64,000 nucleotides of DNA from Marinifilum caeruleilacunae (GCF_013141825.1 NZ_RZNH01000003.1:1-64000), one strand, 5' to 3'; shown: positions 42,394-51,621, counted from the first letter of the stretch. Notes: generated by a model from the sequence alone, not told the origin. Translations and numbers: made by a program.

Positions 42394-43329
42394 ATGAAAG
42401 AAGAGACATCAAACCACAGCAGAAGAAAATTCCTGAAAAGTTTTGGTATTTCGGTTGGTGCTGCGGGCGTTGTCAGTAGCTTTTCTCTAATTGGAGCAGC
42501 TAAGGCAGCAGCAAAAAAACCAGCAGAAATGGTGAATTTACTTACACAAGACGGACAACTTGTGCAAGTGGACAAAAACCAGTTGCGACCTACGGTTACT
42601 GAACCACTTGATGAACTTCAGAAAAGAGGTCGCGAAGGGATTCCTGGAAAATCATTCGTAATGGTGATTGATTTGAGCAAGTGCCGAAATGCGAGAAAAT
42701 GTATGGATGCCTGTCAGAATCACCACCAGTTAAGACAAGATCAGCATCACATTAATGTTTTGCAAATGCAGGATGCCGAGCACACAGCTCCTTACTTCAT
42801 GCCAAAACCTTGTCAGCACTGCGACAACCCTCCTTGTACAAAGGTTTGCCCGGTTGATGCAACTTTCAAGCGTCAGGATGGTATCGTGCTAATCGATAAC
42901 GAAAGATGTATTGGTTGCCGATTCTGTATTGCAGCTTGTCCTTACTCTGCACGTATTTTCCAATGGACAGAACCTAAGGATGCAGAAAAATACAAAGATC
43001 TTACCTATAATATTGAAGCAAACGTTCCTCAGAAGAAAGGTACAGTGAGCAAGTGTCTGTTCAGCGCCGACAGGTTGCGCGAAGATAAGCTTCCATCCTG
43101 TGTATCGGCCTGTCCGAATGGCGTATACTACTTTGGTGATCAGAACGAGGATGCCGTTACAAACGGAACCACTGGTGAAACTGTTCGTTTCTCAAAATTA
43201 ATTGAGGATAACGCTGGTTACACTTTAATGGAAGAATTGGGAACCAAGCCAAGAGTGTACTACCTACCTCCTAAAAACAGAGCCTTTGAATTTAATGGCG
43301 ATTTGTTAAACGAAGAGAACCTTCACTAG
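42394..43329 (+). CDS. Tat-exported four-cluster ferredoxin-like subunit (ActB/QrcC-like)
   Basis: 311 residues. A Tat signal (SRRKFLKSF, residues 9-17, then a hydrophobic stretch to about 40) sends the folded protein to the periplasm. Four cysteine motifs: Cys97-Ala100-Cys103-Cys107; Cys140-143-148-152; Cys172-175-178-182; Cys221-Ser224-Cys236-Cys240. Motifs 2 and 3 are complete [4Fe-4S] sets; motif 1 has Ala and motif 4 has Ser where the second Cys is expected, which may give a [3Fe-4S] cluster or altered ligation. The Fe-S domain of ActB in alternative complex III also has a [3Fe-4S] cluster. Next come an NrfD-type membrane protein and a cytochrome c; no molybdopterin subunit is present. 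Confidence 0.88.
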   Translation: MKEETSNHSRRKFLKSFGISVGAAGVVSSFSLIGAAKAAAKKPAEMVNLLTQDGQLVQVDKNQLRPTVTEPLDELQKRGREGIPGKSFVMVIDLSKCRNARKCMDACQNHHQLRQDQHHINVLQMQDAEHTAPYFMPKPCQHCDNPPCTKVCPVDATFKRQDGIVLIDNERCIGCRFCIAACPYSARIFQWTEPKDAEKYKDLTYNIEANVPQKKGTVSKCLFSADRLREDKLPSCVSACPNGVYYFGDQNEDAVTNGTTGETVRFSKLIEDNAGYTLMEELGTKPRVYYLPPKNRAFEFNGDLLNEENLH

Positions 43330-43381
43330 AATATCAATTAAAAAACAATAGATAATTATTTGCCCTAAATAACTTAATCTT

Positions 43382-44722
43382 ATGAATGACTTACCAAAAC
43401 AGAAAGAAACTACTCTTTCGTTTGAGAAAATAAAAAAAGACATTCTACATCCAATGCAAAACCACAAAGGTCTTGAACTTTGGATTGTATTTCTAATTAC
43501 TGTAATTAGTGTTTGCGGTTGGGCCTACTATATTCAATTGAAAGATGGATTAGGTGTTACCGGAATGCGCGATTACGTGTCCTGGGGATTATACATTGCC
43601 AACTTTGTGTTCTTTGTAGCGGTTAGTTTGGTTGGAATGTTGATTTCCTCAATATTAGGATTGCTTCGAATCGACTGGATAACACCCATTTCCCGAATTG
43701 CCGAAATTATAGCCGTCGCCTTTGTGGCCGTGGCAGGTTTGGTAATTGTACTTGATATGGGTCGACCAGACAGAGTGCTAAATGTAATGATTCACGGTCG
43801 TTTTCAATCTCCAATTCTTTGGGATGTTACCGTAATCACCACCTATTTAACGGTGAGTGCTTTGTTATTGATTTTACCAATGATTCCCGATTTGGCAATC
43901 TGTAAAAAAGAATTAACCAAGGCTTCTCCTATTATGAAGAAGTTGTACAATATTCTTTCTTTAGGATATATTAATACACCAGCACAACACAAGCACTTAC
44001 ACCGAATGATTCGTACCCTGATGGTTCTGATCGTTCCTATCGGTTTGGCAATTCACACTGTTACTTCATGGTTGTTTGCTGCAACATTGCGCAATGGTTG
44101 GGATACCACAATTTTTGGTCCTTACTTTGTTGCCGGTGCTTTTGTAGCGGGTTCAGCAGCTTTAATTATTGCCATGTATTTCTTTAGGGTGAATTATAAA
44201 CTTCAGGATTATATTACCGAATTGCAATTCGATAAAATGGGTAAGCTATTGGTAGCTGTATGTTTGGTATACCTGTATTTCAACTTGAACGAATTTTTGG
44301 TTCCTGGATATAAAATGAAGACTGGTGATGACATTCACCTGAAAGAGTTGTTCTATGGAAATTGGGCAATCATGTTCTGGGCTTCTCAATTGCTGGGTAA
44401 TATCATTCCAATTATCCTATTGGTGAATAATAAGTTCAGAAAGCCACTTCCAATCATGATTATCTCATTATTTGTTTTGGCCGGTGCATGGTTCAAGCGT
44501 TACGTAATTGTAATTCCAACAATGCTTCATCCACATTTACCAATTCAGAATGTACCTGAAAACTTTGTACACTACTACCCAAGTGCAATCGAAATTTCGG
44601 TTACCGTATTAAGTTTTGCATTGGTATTGTTGATTATCACTGTACTTTCAAAAATTTTCCCTGTAGTTCCAATTGTAGAAACTGCAGAAAGTAAAGGAAT
44701 TGAAGTAAAAATTGATGCCTAA
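43382..44722 (+). CDS. NrfD/ActC-like integral membrane quinol-interacting subunit
   Basis: 446 residues with about ten membrane helices. NrfD/PsrC marks include YVSWGLYIANFVFFVAVS and LDMGRPDRVLNVMIHGRFQSP. Proteins of this family bind quinol near the periplasmic face and pass electrons to the partner Fe-S protein. Length and layout resemble ActC of alternative complex III. It lies between the Fe-S protein and a membrane-anchored cytochrome c, so it probably oxidises menaquinol for this chain. Confidence 0.9.
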   Translation: MNDLPKQKETTLSFEKIKKDILHPMQNHKGLELWIVFLITVISVCGWAYYIQLKDGLGVTGMRDYVSWGLYIANFVFFVAVSLVGMLISSILGLLRIDWITPISRIAEIIAVAFVAVAGLVIVLDMGRPDRVLNVMIHGRFQSPILWDVTVITTYLTVSALLLILPMIPDLAICKKELTKASPIMKKLYNILSLGYINTPAQHKHLHRMIRTLMVLIVPIGLAIHTVTSWLFAATLRNGWDTTIFGPYFVAGAFVAGSAALIIAMYFFRVNYKLQDYITELQFDKMGKLLVAVCLVYLYFNLNEFLVPGYKMKTGDDIHLKELFYGNWAIMFWASQLLGNIIPIILLVNNKFRKPLPIMIISLFVLAGAWFKRYVIVIPTMLHPHLPIQNVPENFVHYYPSAIEISVTVLSFALVLLIITVLSKIFPVVPIVETAESKGIEVKIDA

Positions 44723-44734
44723 ACGAATCGAATC

Positions 44735-45655
44735 ATGAAGAATACAATGAAAAATATAGCTGCTTTGTTCCTGATTTTTGTTTTCTCAGGCTCAATGGCA
44801 AATGCGCAGGGATGGACAGTTCCAGCTTCTGCAAAAAAGAAACAAAATCCTTACGAAGCTACTTCTAAAAACATTAGCTCTGGTAAGAAAATTTATAATA
44901 TCCAGTGTAAGTCTTGTCATGGCGATCCAACAATGGCAAATATGTTACCATTGGCTCCTGTTGCTCCAACGGATTTAGGAGCCCAAAACTTTTTGGTACA
45001 AAGCGATGGTGAAATTTTCTACAAGGTGAATAAAGGTCAAGGAGCAATGCCGGCCTTCGAAAAAACCATTAGCGACGAAGACAAATGGATGGTGATTGCA
45101 TTTTTAAGATCCTTTGACAAAAATAAAAAGGTGAAACAACAGGTTGCTGAGGTAAAAAATCCAGAAGTAACTGATGTTAAGCTTGAACTAAATGTTAACG
45201 AAGAAGACAAAACCATGTTGGCCAAATTAAGCGGCCTAACGGACAAAGGAAAACGCGTGGGATTGCAAGGCATCGAAATGAGCTTTCTTGTAAAGAGAAG
45301 CTTCGGATATCTTGATGTATCGGGCGAAGACCCATACACAAACGAAACGGGTGATGTTCAGATTCAGTTTCCTGTAGATCTTCCTGGCGACAGAGAAGGA
45401 CAAGTAAACATGCTTGTAAAGGTAACTGATGATGCTTTCTACGGAAAATTGGAAGAAGCCAGGGTGGTAACGCTTGGTGTTCCTACCGACCCGGTAAATC
45501 CGCTTGACGAAAGAGCAATGTGGGGAACAAGAGCTAATGCTCCAATCTGGATCATTGTCACTTTTGTAGGTGGTGTACTGGCCATTTGGAGTGTGATCTT
45601 TATGGTACTGTTCCAAATGATCAAACTGCCAAAATTGGCAAAAAGCAAAGACTAA
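44735..45655 (+). CDS. Membrane-anchored mono-haem cytochrome c with extra beta domain
   Basis: 306 residues. Signal peptide (MANAQ), one haem c site CKSCH (Cys58, Cys61, His62) and a likely sixth ligand Met105 in GQGAMPAF. Residues about 135-250 form an added beta-rich domain, followed by a C-terminal membrane helix (IWIIVTFVGGVLAIWSVIFMVLF). It starts 12 bp after the NrfD gene and would accept electrons from the Fe-S protein and pass them to the cbb3 oxidase encoded next. The haem part resembles ActE; the beta domain between haem and anchor is unusual. Confidence 0.85.
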   Translation: MKNTMKNIAALFLIFVFSGSMANAQGWTVPASAKKKQNPYEATSKNISSGKKIYNIQCKSCHGDPTMANMLPLAPVAPTDLGAQNFLVQSDGEIFYKVNKGQGAMPAFEKTISDEDKWMVIAFLRSFDKNKKVKQQVAEVKNPEVTDVKLELNVNEEDKTMLAKLSGLTDKGKRVGLQGIEMSFLVKRSFGYLDVSGEDPYTNETGDVQIQFPVDLPGDREGQVNMLVKVTDDAFYGKLEEARVVTLGVPTDPVNPLDERAMWGTRANAPIWIIVTFVGGVLAIWSVIFMVLFQMIKLPKLAKSKD

Positions 45656-45789
45656 TCGGTTTCTTCACTTTCATCCTTTTTGGATTTTGACGGTCTTCCC
45701 AGTTTATACAGAAGATATCCAATACCAAATAGAAAGTGAAGGGCGGTTATCGCAACAACAATATAAATTAAACTTGAATCTGTTCTCAT
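45652..45789 (-). CDS. 45-residue single-pass membrane peptide, antisense to the oxidase operon gap
   Basis: Minus-strand frame from ATG 45787-45789 to TAG 45652-45654, which overlaps the cytochrome c stop codon. Product: MRTDSSLIYIVVAITALHFL then FGIGYLLYKLGRP and a charged tail SKSKKDESEETD. A clear membrane helix with a positive-inside flank makes a real gene likelier than chance, and nothing else occupies this 162-bp gap. It faces the incoming ccoI gene, so it would be transcribed from within the ccoI 5' end. Family not recognised. Confidence 0.5.
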   Translation of the reverse strand: MRTDSSLIYIVVAITALHFLFGIGYLLYKLGRPSKSKKDESEETD

Positions 45790-45817
45790 AGTCAGAATTT
45801 AAATTACGCTCTGCAAG

Positions 45818-48292
45818 ATGGCAAATATGCAGCAAGAAACAAAAAATCAAATTTGTGTACACTGTGGCGACGACTGTGGCAAACATCCCGTTATGTGGAA
45901 TGATAAGCCATTTTGTTGCAACGGTTGTTCAACTGTATACCAGCTCTTGCACGAGAATGAACTTTGTTCGTACTACGATTTTGAAGCCAATCCGGGAATT
46001 AAAATCGAAACGGCCAGGTTCAAGGAAAAATTTGCATTCCTCGATGAAGATGAGATTGCAAATCAGCTCTACGATTTCTCTGAAGGAAATATCAGGAAAC
46101 TCAACTTATACATTCCTGCAATTCATTGTAGTTCTTGTATTTGGTTGCTTGAGAATTTAAATATCCTGAATAAGGGTGTGCTAAAATCGGTGGTTAACTT
46201 TGTAAAGAAAGAGGTGAGTCTCACCTTCGATTCGGAGCAGCTAAGCATTCGCCAGCTGGCAGAATTGCTTTCGTCGATTCACTATGTGCCTGAAATTACC
46301 CTGGACAAGTTGCAGCAAAAGCAAAACAAGGATGCCAACAAAAAATTGCTTTACAAAATTGGAATCGCAGGCTTTTGCTTTGGAAACATCATGCTTTTAA
46401 GCTTGCCAGAATATGTACCCGGGAATGAATACCTGGAAACACATTTCAAAAATTTCTTTGGAATGATGAATTTCTTCCTGGTTCTTCCGGTATTTCTATA
46501 TAGTGGAAACGACTACCTGTTTTCGGCATACAAAGCCATTAAGCATCGTTTTGTAAACATCGATGTGCCCATTTCATTGGGGATTTTAACCCTCTTTATT
46601 CAAAGTTCCTTCGAAATTTTTAGCGGCACTGGCGCAGGTTATATGGATTCCCTTACTGGATTGATCTTTTTCCTACTGATTGGAAAATGGTATCAAAACA
46701 GAACCTACCAGGCTTTATCATTCGAAAGAGACTACCGTTCCTATTTCCCTGTTGCTGTAAGTAAAATGGAAAAGGGGCAGGAAGTAAGCACTCCTATCGA
46801 GAAACTGAAAAAAGGTGATATCATTCTAATCAGGAACCAGGAATTGATTCCTGCCGATAGTATCTTAACCAAAGGAGATGCCCAGATTGATTACAGCTTT
46901 GTTACAGGAGAATCGAAACCAGTATTTAAAGAAGCTGGCGACCAGATTTTTGCCGGAGGAAAGCAGATGGGTAGTGCCATTGAACTGACCATTGAGAAAG
47001 ATGTGGTTCAAAGCCGTCTTACCCAGTTATGGAACCAGTTTGAAGAAGAGAATAGTGAAGCTTCCAAATTGAATTCATTGATTGACAGGATTAGCAAACA
47101 TTTTACACTTATCATTATTGCCATTGCAGTATTAAGTGGTGTTTACTGGCTGTTTAATGATACCAGCAAAGCCATTTACGCCTTTACTTCTGTGCTTATT
47201 GTTGCATGCCCTTGTGCCCTGGCACTATCGGCACCATTTGCATTGGGAAATACCATGCGCTTAATGGGACGTGTGGGAATTTATTTAAAATCTTCCCACG
47301 TAATCGAAAAATTAAATGCCATTACAAGCATCGTTTTCGATAAAACGGGAACCATTACCCAGGCCGACGAAGTAAAAATTTCTTTTAAAGGTGATAAACT
47401 GACTGCAGAAGATTATGTAGCTGTAAAATCCTTAACCAGGCATTCTACCCACATCTTAAGCTCATCCATTTACGATTACCTAAAAGATATTAGTCCAGAA
47501 AATGTAGAAGACTATCATGAGCTTCCATCAATGGGGATATCGGGTAAAGTGAATGGACGTGAGATCAAACTCGGTTCAGCAAAATTTATATCGGAAGGAA
47601 TCTCAGAAAGCAAATCGCTAACAACAGAGGTTTACTATTCTGTTGATGATAAAGTGAAAGGTCATTTCAGTTTGAGCAATCAGTACAGGCATGGTTTATC
47701 TGACTTGATCAACAGCTTATCATCGAAGTACGATTTGCATGTACTTACTGGCGATAATGACTCGGAAAGAGAGAACCTGGAAAAAATATTCCCGGCCTCA
47801 TCCAACCTGAGATATGACCAGTCGCCTAAGGATAAATTGGATTACATTAATAAGCTGAAGAGCGAAGGAAAAAAAGTGCTGATGATTGGTGATGGCTTGA
47901 ATGATGCAGGTGCATTAAAGTCGAGCGATGTAGGAATTTCAATTGCAGATGATGTCTATCATTTTTCACCTGCTTGCGATGCCATTCTGGAATCATCTAA
48001 GTTTTCTGATTTGACTCGTTTCCTATCCATTACAAAAAAGAGCATTTGGATTGTAAAATTGAGCTTTTTGCTTTCTTTTATGTATAACTTTGTGGGCCTT
48101 TATTTTGCCATACAAGGGATATTATCGCCAATTGTAGCGGCATTATTAATGCCAATTAGTTCGGTGTCGATTGTTGCATTTACGACCATCACAACCAATT
48201 TAATTGTAAAGAATAGAGAGAATCAGATCAATAGAAAAAAATCGGATAGAATGGAGATGTATCAAACATCAAAATCTGTTCAGTTGAATTAA
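45818..48292 (+). CDS. ccoI: CcoI-type copper-translocating P1B ATPase
   Basis: 824 residues. An N-terminal Cys-rich metal-binding region (CVHCGDDCGKH, then FCCNGCSTVY), an HMA domain with CSSC, a transmembrane CPC motif (Cys464-Pro-Cys466, CPCALALSAP), the phosphorylation site DKTGT at Asp508 and the hinge GDGLNDAGAL. Supplies copper for the CuB site of the cbb3 oxidase. First gene of the oxidase cluster after a 162-bp gap. Start at 45818 or 45827; both fit. Confidence 0.93.
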   Translation: MANMQQETKNQICVHCGDDCGKHPVMWNDKPFCCNGCSTVYQLLHENELCSYYDFEANPGIKIETARFKEKFAFLDEDEIANQLYDFSEGNIRKLNLYIPAIHCSSCIWLLENLNILNKGVLKSVVNFVKKEVSLTFDSEQLSIRQLAELLSSIHYVPEITLDKLQQKQNKDANKKLLYKIGIAGFCFGNIMLLSLPEYVPGNEYLETHFKNFFGMMNFFLVLPVFLYSGNDYLFSAYKAIKHRFVNIDVPISLGILTLFIQSSFEIFSGTGAGYMDSLTGLIFFLLIGKWYQNRTYQALSFERDYRSYFPVAVSKMEKGQEVSTPIEKLKKGDIILIRNQELIPADSILTKGDAQIDYSFVTGESKPVFKEAGDQIFAGGKQMGSAIELTIEKDVVQSRLTQLWNQFEEENSEASKLNSLIDRISKHFTLIIIAIAVLSGVYWLFNDTSKAIYAFTSVLIVACPCALALSAPFALGNTMRLMGRVGIYLKSSHVIEKLNAITSIVFDKTGTITQADEVKISFKGDKLTAEDYVAVKSLTRHSTHILSSSIYDYLKDISPENVEDYHELPSMGISGKVNGREIKLGSAKFISEGISESKSLTTEVYYSVDDKVKGHFSLSNQYRHGLSDLINSLSSKYDLHVLTGDNDSERENLEKIFPASSNLRYDQSPKDKLDYINKLKSEGKKVLMIGDGLNDAGALKSSDVGISIADDVYHFSPACDAILESSKFSDLTRFLSITKKSIWIVKLSFLLSFMYNFVGLYFAIQGILSPIVAALLMPISSVSIVAFTTITTNLIVKNRENQINRKKSDRMEMYQTSKSVQLN

Positions 48293-48338
48293 TATAAACC
48301 AGCTGAAAGCATAGGCAGACAGCTAATAGATAATAAAC

Positions 48339-48539
48339 ATGAGTGTTTTGTTCGTTTTAATCGGTGTGAGTATGATCGTGGCAGGAGGATTCCTATTCGG
48401 ATTTCTATGGGCCGTGAAAAAAGGACAATACGATGACTCTTACTCTCCTTCGGTAAGAATTTTATTCGAAGACAAAGAGAAGAAATCAGAAGAATTACTT
48501 GAATTAGAAAACACAGCAAAGAAGAACCATAAATCTTAA
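48339..48539 (+). CDS. ccoS: cbb3 oxidase assembly protein CcoS
   Basis: 66 residues with one N-terminal membrane helix (VLFVLIGVSMIVAGGFLFGFLWAV) and KKGQYDD, the usual CcoS pattern of a short helix followed by GQ(F/Y)DD. Needed for metal or haem insertion into CcoN. It sits 4 bp upstream of ccoNO. Confidence 0.9.
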   Translation: MSVLFVLIGVSMIVAGGFLFGFLWAVKKGQYDDSYSPSVRILFEDKEKKSEELLELENTAKKNHKS

Positions 48540-48543
48540 TTTA

Positions 48544-50688
48544 ATGGAAACACAACATTTTTCGTACGATAACAAAATCGTTAAATATTTTGCCTACGCA
48601 ACCATACTTTGGGGAGTAGTCGGAATGTTGGTAGGGTTATTGGCAGCATTACAGCTTGCTTTCCCTGTTTTTAATTTTAATTTGGAATACACCACTTTTG
48701 GTCGAATTCGTCCAATCCATACCAATGCGGTAATTTTTGCCTTTGTTGGTAATGGAATTTTCGCAGCGGTATACTATTCGCTACAGCGATTGCTAAAAGC
48801 CAGAATGTTTAGCGACAAGCTAAGCTGGGTTCACTTTTGGGGATGGCAGGCGATTATCGTTTCAGCTGCAATAACATTTGTACTTGGTATCACTACAAGT
48901 AAAGAATATGCCGAGCTTGAATGGCCAATCGATATTGCAATTACCATTATTTGGGTTGTATTCGGATGGAACATGTTTGGTACAATTCTTAGACGTAGAG
49001 CTGACCACCTTTATGTTTCCATTTGGTTCTACATTGCAACATTTGTAACTGTTGCCGTGCTTCACATTGGAAACTCTATTGAGCTTCCATACAGCTGGAT
49101 TCAGTCTTACCCTGTTTACGCAGGTGTTCAGGATGCATTGGTTCAGTGGTGGTACGGTCATAATGCAGTAGCATTTTTCTTAACCACTCCATACCTGGGA
49201 TTAATGTACTACTTCCTGCCTAAGGCTGCTAACCGACCTGTATATTCTTACAGATTGTCGATTATTCACTTCTGGGCATTGGTATTCCTTTATATCTGGG
49301 CTGGTCCTCACCACTTGTTATACACTGCTCTTCCTGATTGGGCTCAATCATTAGGAGTTGTATTCTCAATCATGTTGATTGCACCATCCTGGGGAGGTAT
49401 GTTCAACGGTTTGCTTACCCTTCGTGGTGCATGGGATAAAGTTCGCGATAGCGCAACACTGAAGTTTATGGTAGTTGCCGTTACAGCTTATGGTATGTCA
49501 ACATTCGAAGGTCCAATGATGTCCTTGAAATGGGTAAACTCATTAACTCACTACACCGACTGGACAATTGCTCACGTACATATTGGAGCAATGGGTTGGA
49601 ACGGTTTCTTAACATTCGGTATGCTTTACTACTTGTTCCCTAAAATGTGGAAAACCAAGTTGTATTCAGAAAAGCTTGCCAACGCACACTTCTGGATGGG
49701 TACATTAGGGATGATTTTCTACGCTCTGCCATTGTACTGGGGTGCAGTAGTTCAAACTTTAATGTGGAAAGAGTTTACTCCTGACGGATTATTGGCTTAC
49801 CCTAACTTCCTTGAAACAATTACACAAATTCTTCCAATGTACCACGTTCGTGTACTGGGTGGATTATTATACTTTGCAAGTTTGTTCCTGATGGTTTACA
49901 ACCTTCTTAAAACAGCTGCTTCAGGTAAATGTGCCGACAATGAAGAAGCTTCGGCTCCTGCATTGCATGCACCTAAAAAACGTGAAAAAGGAGAAGGTTT
50001 ACACCGTTGGTTGGAAAGAAAGCCTATACAATTTATGATATTGTCGACAGTGGCAATTCTAATTGGTGGTGCCTTCGAGATTATTCCAACTTACCTGATT
50101 AAATCGAATGTTCCAACAATTGAAAGTGTAAAACCATATACTCCACTTGAATTACAAGGTAGAGATATTTATATCCGTGAAGGTTGTAATACTTGTCACT
50201 CGCAAATGGTTCGTCCGTTCCGTTCAGAAACTGAACGTTACGGTGAGTACTCTAAAGCTGGTGAGTTTGTTTACGATCATCCACACCTTTGGGGATCGAA
50301 ACGTACAGGTCCGGATTTGGCTCGTACAGGTGTTCCTGGTGGTAAGATGTACAAGACCAATGTATGGCATTACAACCACATGCTGGACCCTCAAAAAATG
50401 AATGCTCAATCCATCATGCCGAAGTATCCATGGTTGATTAAAGACGAGTTGGATATTTCATCAACCCCGGCTAAGATTAGAGCAATGACAACACTTGGGG
50501 TTCCTTACGATGAAGAGCCTTATCCTGCTAATTACGACCAGGTAGCAAACGAAGACTTGAAAAAACAAGCCCAGGAAATTGCTGCTGATTTGAATGCAAA
50601 TGGGATCGATGTAACCAGCGATAGAGAAATTATTGCTTTGATTGCTTACCTACAGCGTTTGGGTAGAGATATATCAGTAAAAGAATAG
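48544..50688 (+). CDS. ccoNO: Fused CcoN-CcoO: cbb3 cytochrome c oxidase subunits I and II
   Basis: 714 residues in one frame. Residues 1 to about 470 are the twelve-helix catalytic subunit CcoN (FGRIRPIHTNAVIFAF, WWYGHNAVAFFLTTPYLGLMYYFLP, AGPHHLLYTALPDW, HVHIGAMGWNGF), with histidines for haem b, b3 and CuB. The CcoO part follows after one extra helix, with a single haem c site CNTCH (Cys548, Cys551, His552) in EGCNTCHSQMVRPFRSE. Such fusions are common in Bacteroidota. The terminal oxidase reduces oxygen at very low concentrations and pumps protons. Confidence 0.95.
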   Translation: METQHFSYDNKIVKYFAYATILWGVVGMLVGLLAALQLAFPVFNFNLEYTTFGRIRPIHTNAVIFAFVGNGIFAAVYYSLQRLLKARMFSDKLSWVHFWGWQAIIVSAAITFVLGITTSKEYAELEWPIDIAITIIWVVFGWNMFGTILRRRADHLYVSIWFYIATFVTVAVLHIGNSIELPYSWIQSYPVYAGVQDALVQWWYGHNAVAFFLTTPYLGLMYYFLPKAANRPVYSYRLSIIHFWALVFLYIWAGPHHLLYTALPDWAQSLGVVFSIMLIAPSWGGMFNGLLTLRGAWDKVRDSATLKFMVVAVTAYGMSTFEGPMMSLKWVNSLTHYTDWTIAHVHIGAMGWNGFLTFGMLYYLFPKMWKTKLYSEKLANAHFWMGTLGMIFYALPLYWGAVVQTLMWKEFTPDGLLAYPNFLETITQILPMYHVRVLGGLLYFASLFLMVYNLLKTAASGKCADNEEASAPALHAPKKREKGEGLHRWLERKPIQFMILSTVAILIGGAFEIIPTYLIKSNVPTIESVKPYTPLELQGRDIYIREGCNTCHSQMVRPFRSETERYGEYSKAGEFVYDHPHLWGSKRTGPDLARTGVPGGKMYKTNVWHYNHMLDPQKMNAQSIMPKYPWLIKDELDISSTPAKIRAMTTLGVPYDEEPYPANYDQVANEDLKKQAQEIAADLNANGIDVTSDREIIALIAYLQRLGRDISVKE

Positions 50689-50764
50689 ACATGAGATACA
50701 GGATATGAGAATTGAGATAAAACTTGTCTCACTTCTCATGTCGCTCATCTAAAATCGAAAGAAT

Positions 50765-50965
50765 ATGAAATTAGTTAGTCATTACTTACAAGGAATAGCA
50801 GATGTGGGATTCTTTCCAAGCATTTCACTGATGATTTTCTTCCTGTTTTTTGCAGGAATGGTTTGGTGGGCTTTTAAGAAAAGCAACAAAACCTATTTTG
50901 CTCAAATGGAAAGCTATGCTCTTGATGAAGATGATATGAATTCTTCTGAAATAAATAATAATTGA
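50765..50965 (+). CDS. ccoQ: CcoQ-like small subunit
   Basis: 66 residues with one membrane helix (FFPSISLMIFFLFFAGMVWWAF) followed by KKSNKTYFAQMESYALDED. Position between ccoNO and ccoP and the WWAF(K)K end of the helix match CcoQ, which stabilises the oxidase. Confidence 0.85.
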   Translation: MKLVSHYLQGIADVGFFPSISLMIFFLFFAGMVWWAFKKSNKTYFAQMESYALDEDDMNSSEINNN

Positions 50966-50981
50966 CCCTAAATCTATAGCA

Positions 50982-51545
50982 ATGGATAACGATAAATATA
51001 TTGAAGAAAACAAACACCTGATTAGCGACCACGATTACGATGGTATCAGAGAATTGAATAATCCTATGCCAAAATGGTGGCGATACTTATTCTATGCAAC
51101 AATCGTATTTTCGGCTGTTTACATTTTCCGTTACCATGTATTCGGTGACGACTTACAAATCGCTGAGTACAATAAAGAAATGGCTTTGGCAGAAGCAAAC
51201 AAACCAAAACCAAAGTTCGATGAAAGCGCATTGGTTTTAATGACAGATGCTGAAAATCTTGCCAAAGGAAAGGAAATTTACGACAAGAACTGTATTGCCT
51301 GCCATGGACCCGTTGGAGAAGGAAATGCCATTGGTCCAAACCTTACCGATAAATATTGGTTAAACGGTGGTTCTTTAGAAGATGTTTACCAAATTATTAA
51401 AGTTGGTAGACCACTGAAAGGAATGTTAGCATGGCAAAATCAACTTTCACCAGAACAAATGTTACAAGTTTCTAGTTACACCATGAGTTTGCAAGGAACA
51501 AATCCTCCTAATGCACGAGAAGCTCAAGGTGAATTGGTAGAATAA
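50982..51545 (+). CDS. ccoP: Short mono-haem CcoP subunit
   Basis: 187 residues. The CcoP N-terminal signature DGIRELNNPMPKWW precedes one membrane helix (YLFYATIVFSAVYIF). One haem c site only: CIACH (Cys104, Cys107, His108), with a Met in LKGMLAW as possible ligand. Proteobacterial CcoP is about 300 residues with two haems, so this one is a shortened, single-haem form. It probably takes electrons from the cytochrome c at 44735 or a soluble carrier. Confidence 0.92.
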   Translation: MDNDKYIEENKHLISDHDYDGIRELNNPMPKWWRYLFYATIVFSAVYIFRYHVFGDDLQIAEYNKEMALAEANKPKPKFDESALVLMTDAENLAKGKEIYDKNCIACHGPVGEGNAIGPNLTDKYWLNGGSLEDVYQIIKVGRPLKGMLAWQNQLSPEQMLQVSSYTMSLQGTNPPNAREAQGELVE

Positions 51546-51558
51546 AATTCAAAATACT

Positions 51559-51600
51559 CAAAAGAGTCATCAGCATAGGCTGGTAGACTCTTTTGCTTTT
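51559..51600 (+). terminator. Hairpin terminator between ccoP and ccoG
   Basis: CAAAAGAGTC (51559-51568) and GACTCTTTTG (51586-51595) form a 10-bp stem, extended by ATCAGC/GCTGGT, then CTTTTAT. It may partly separate structural genes from assembly genes. Confidence 0.7.
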
Positions 51601-51621
51601 ATATCCGACAATAAACAAAAA

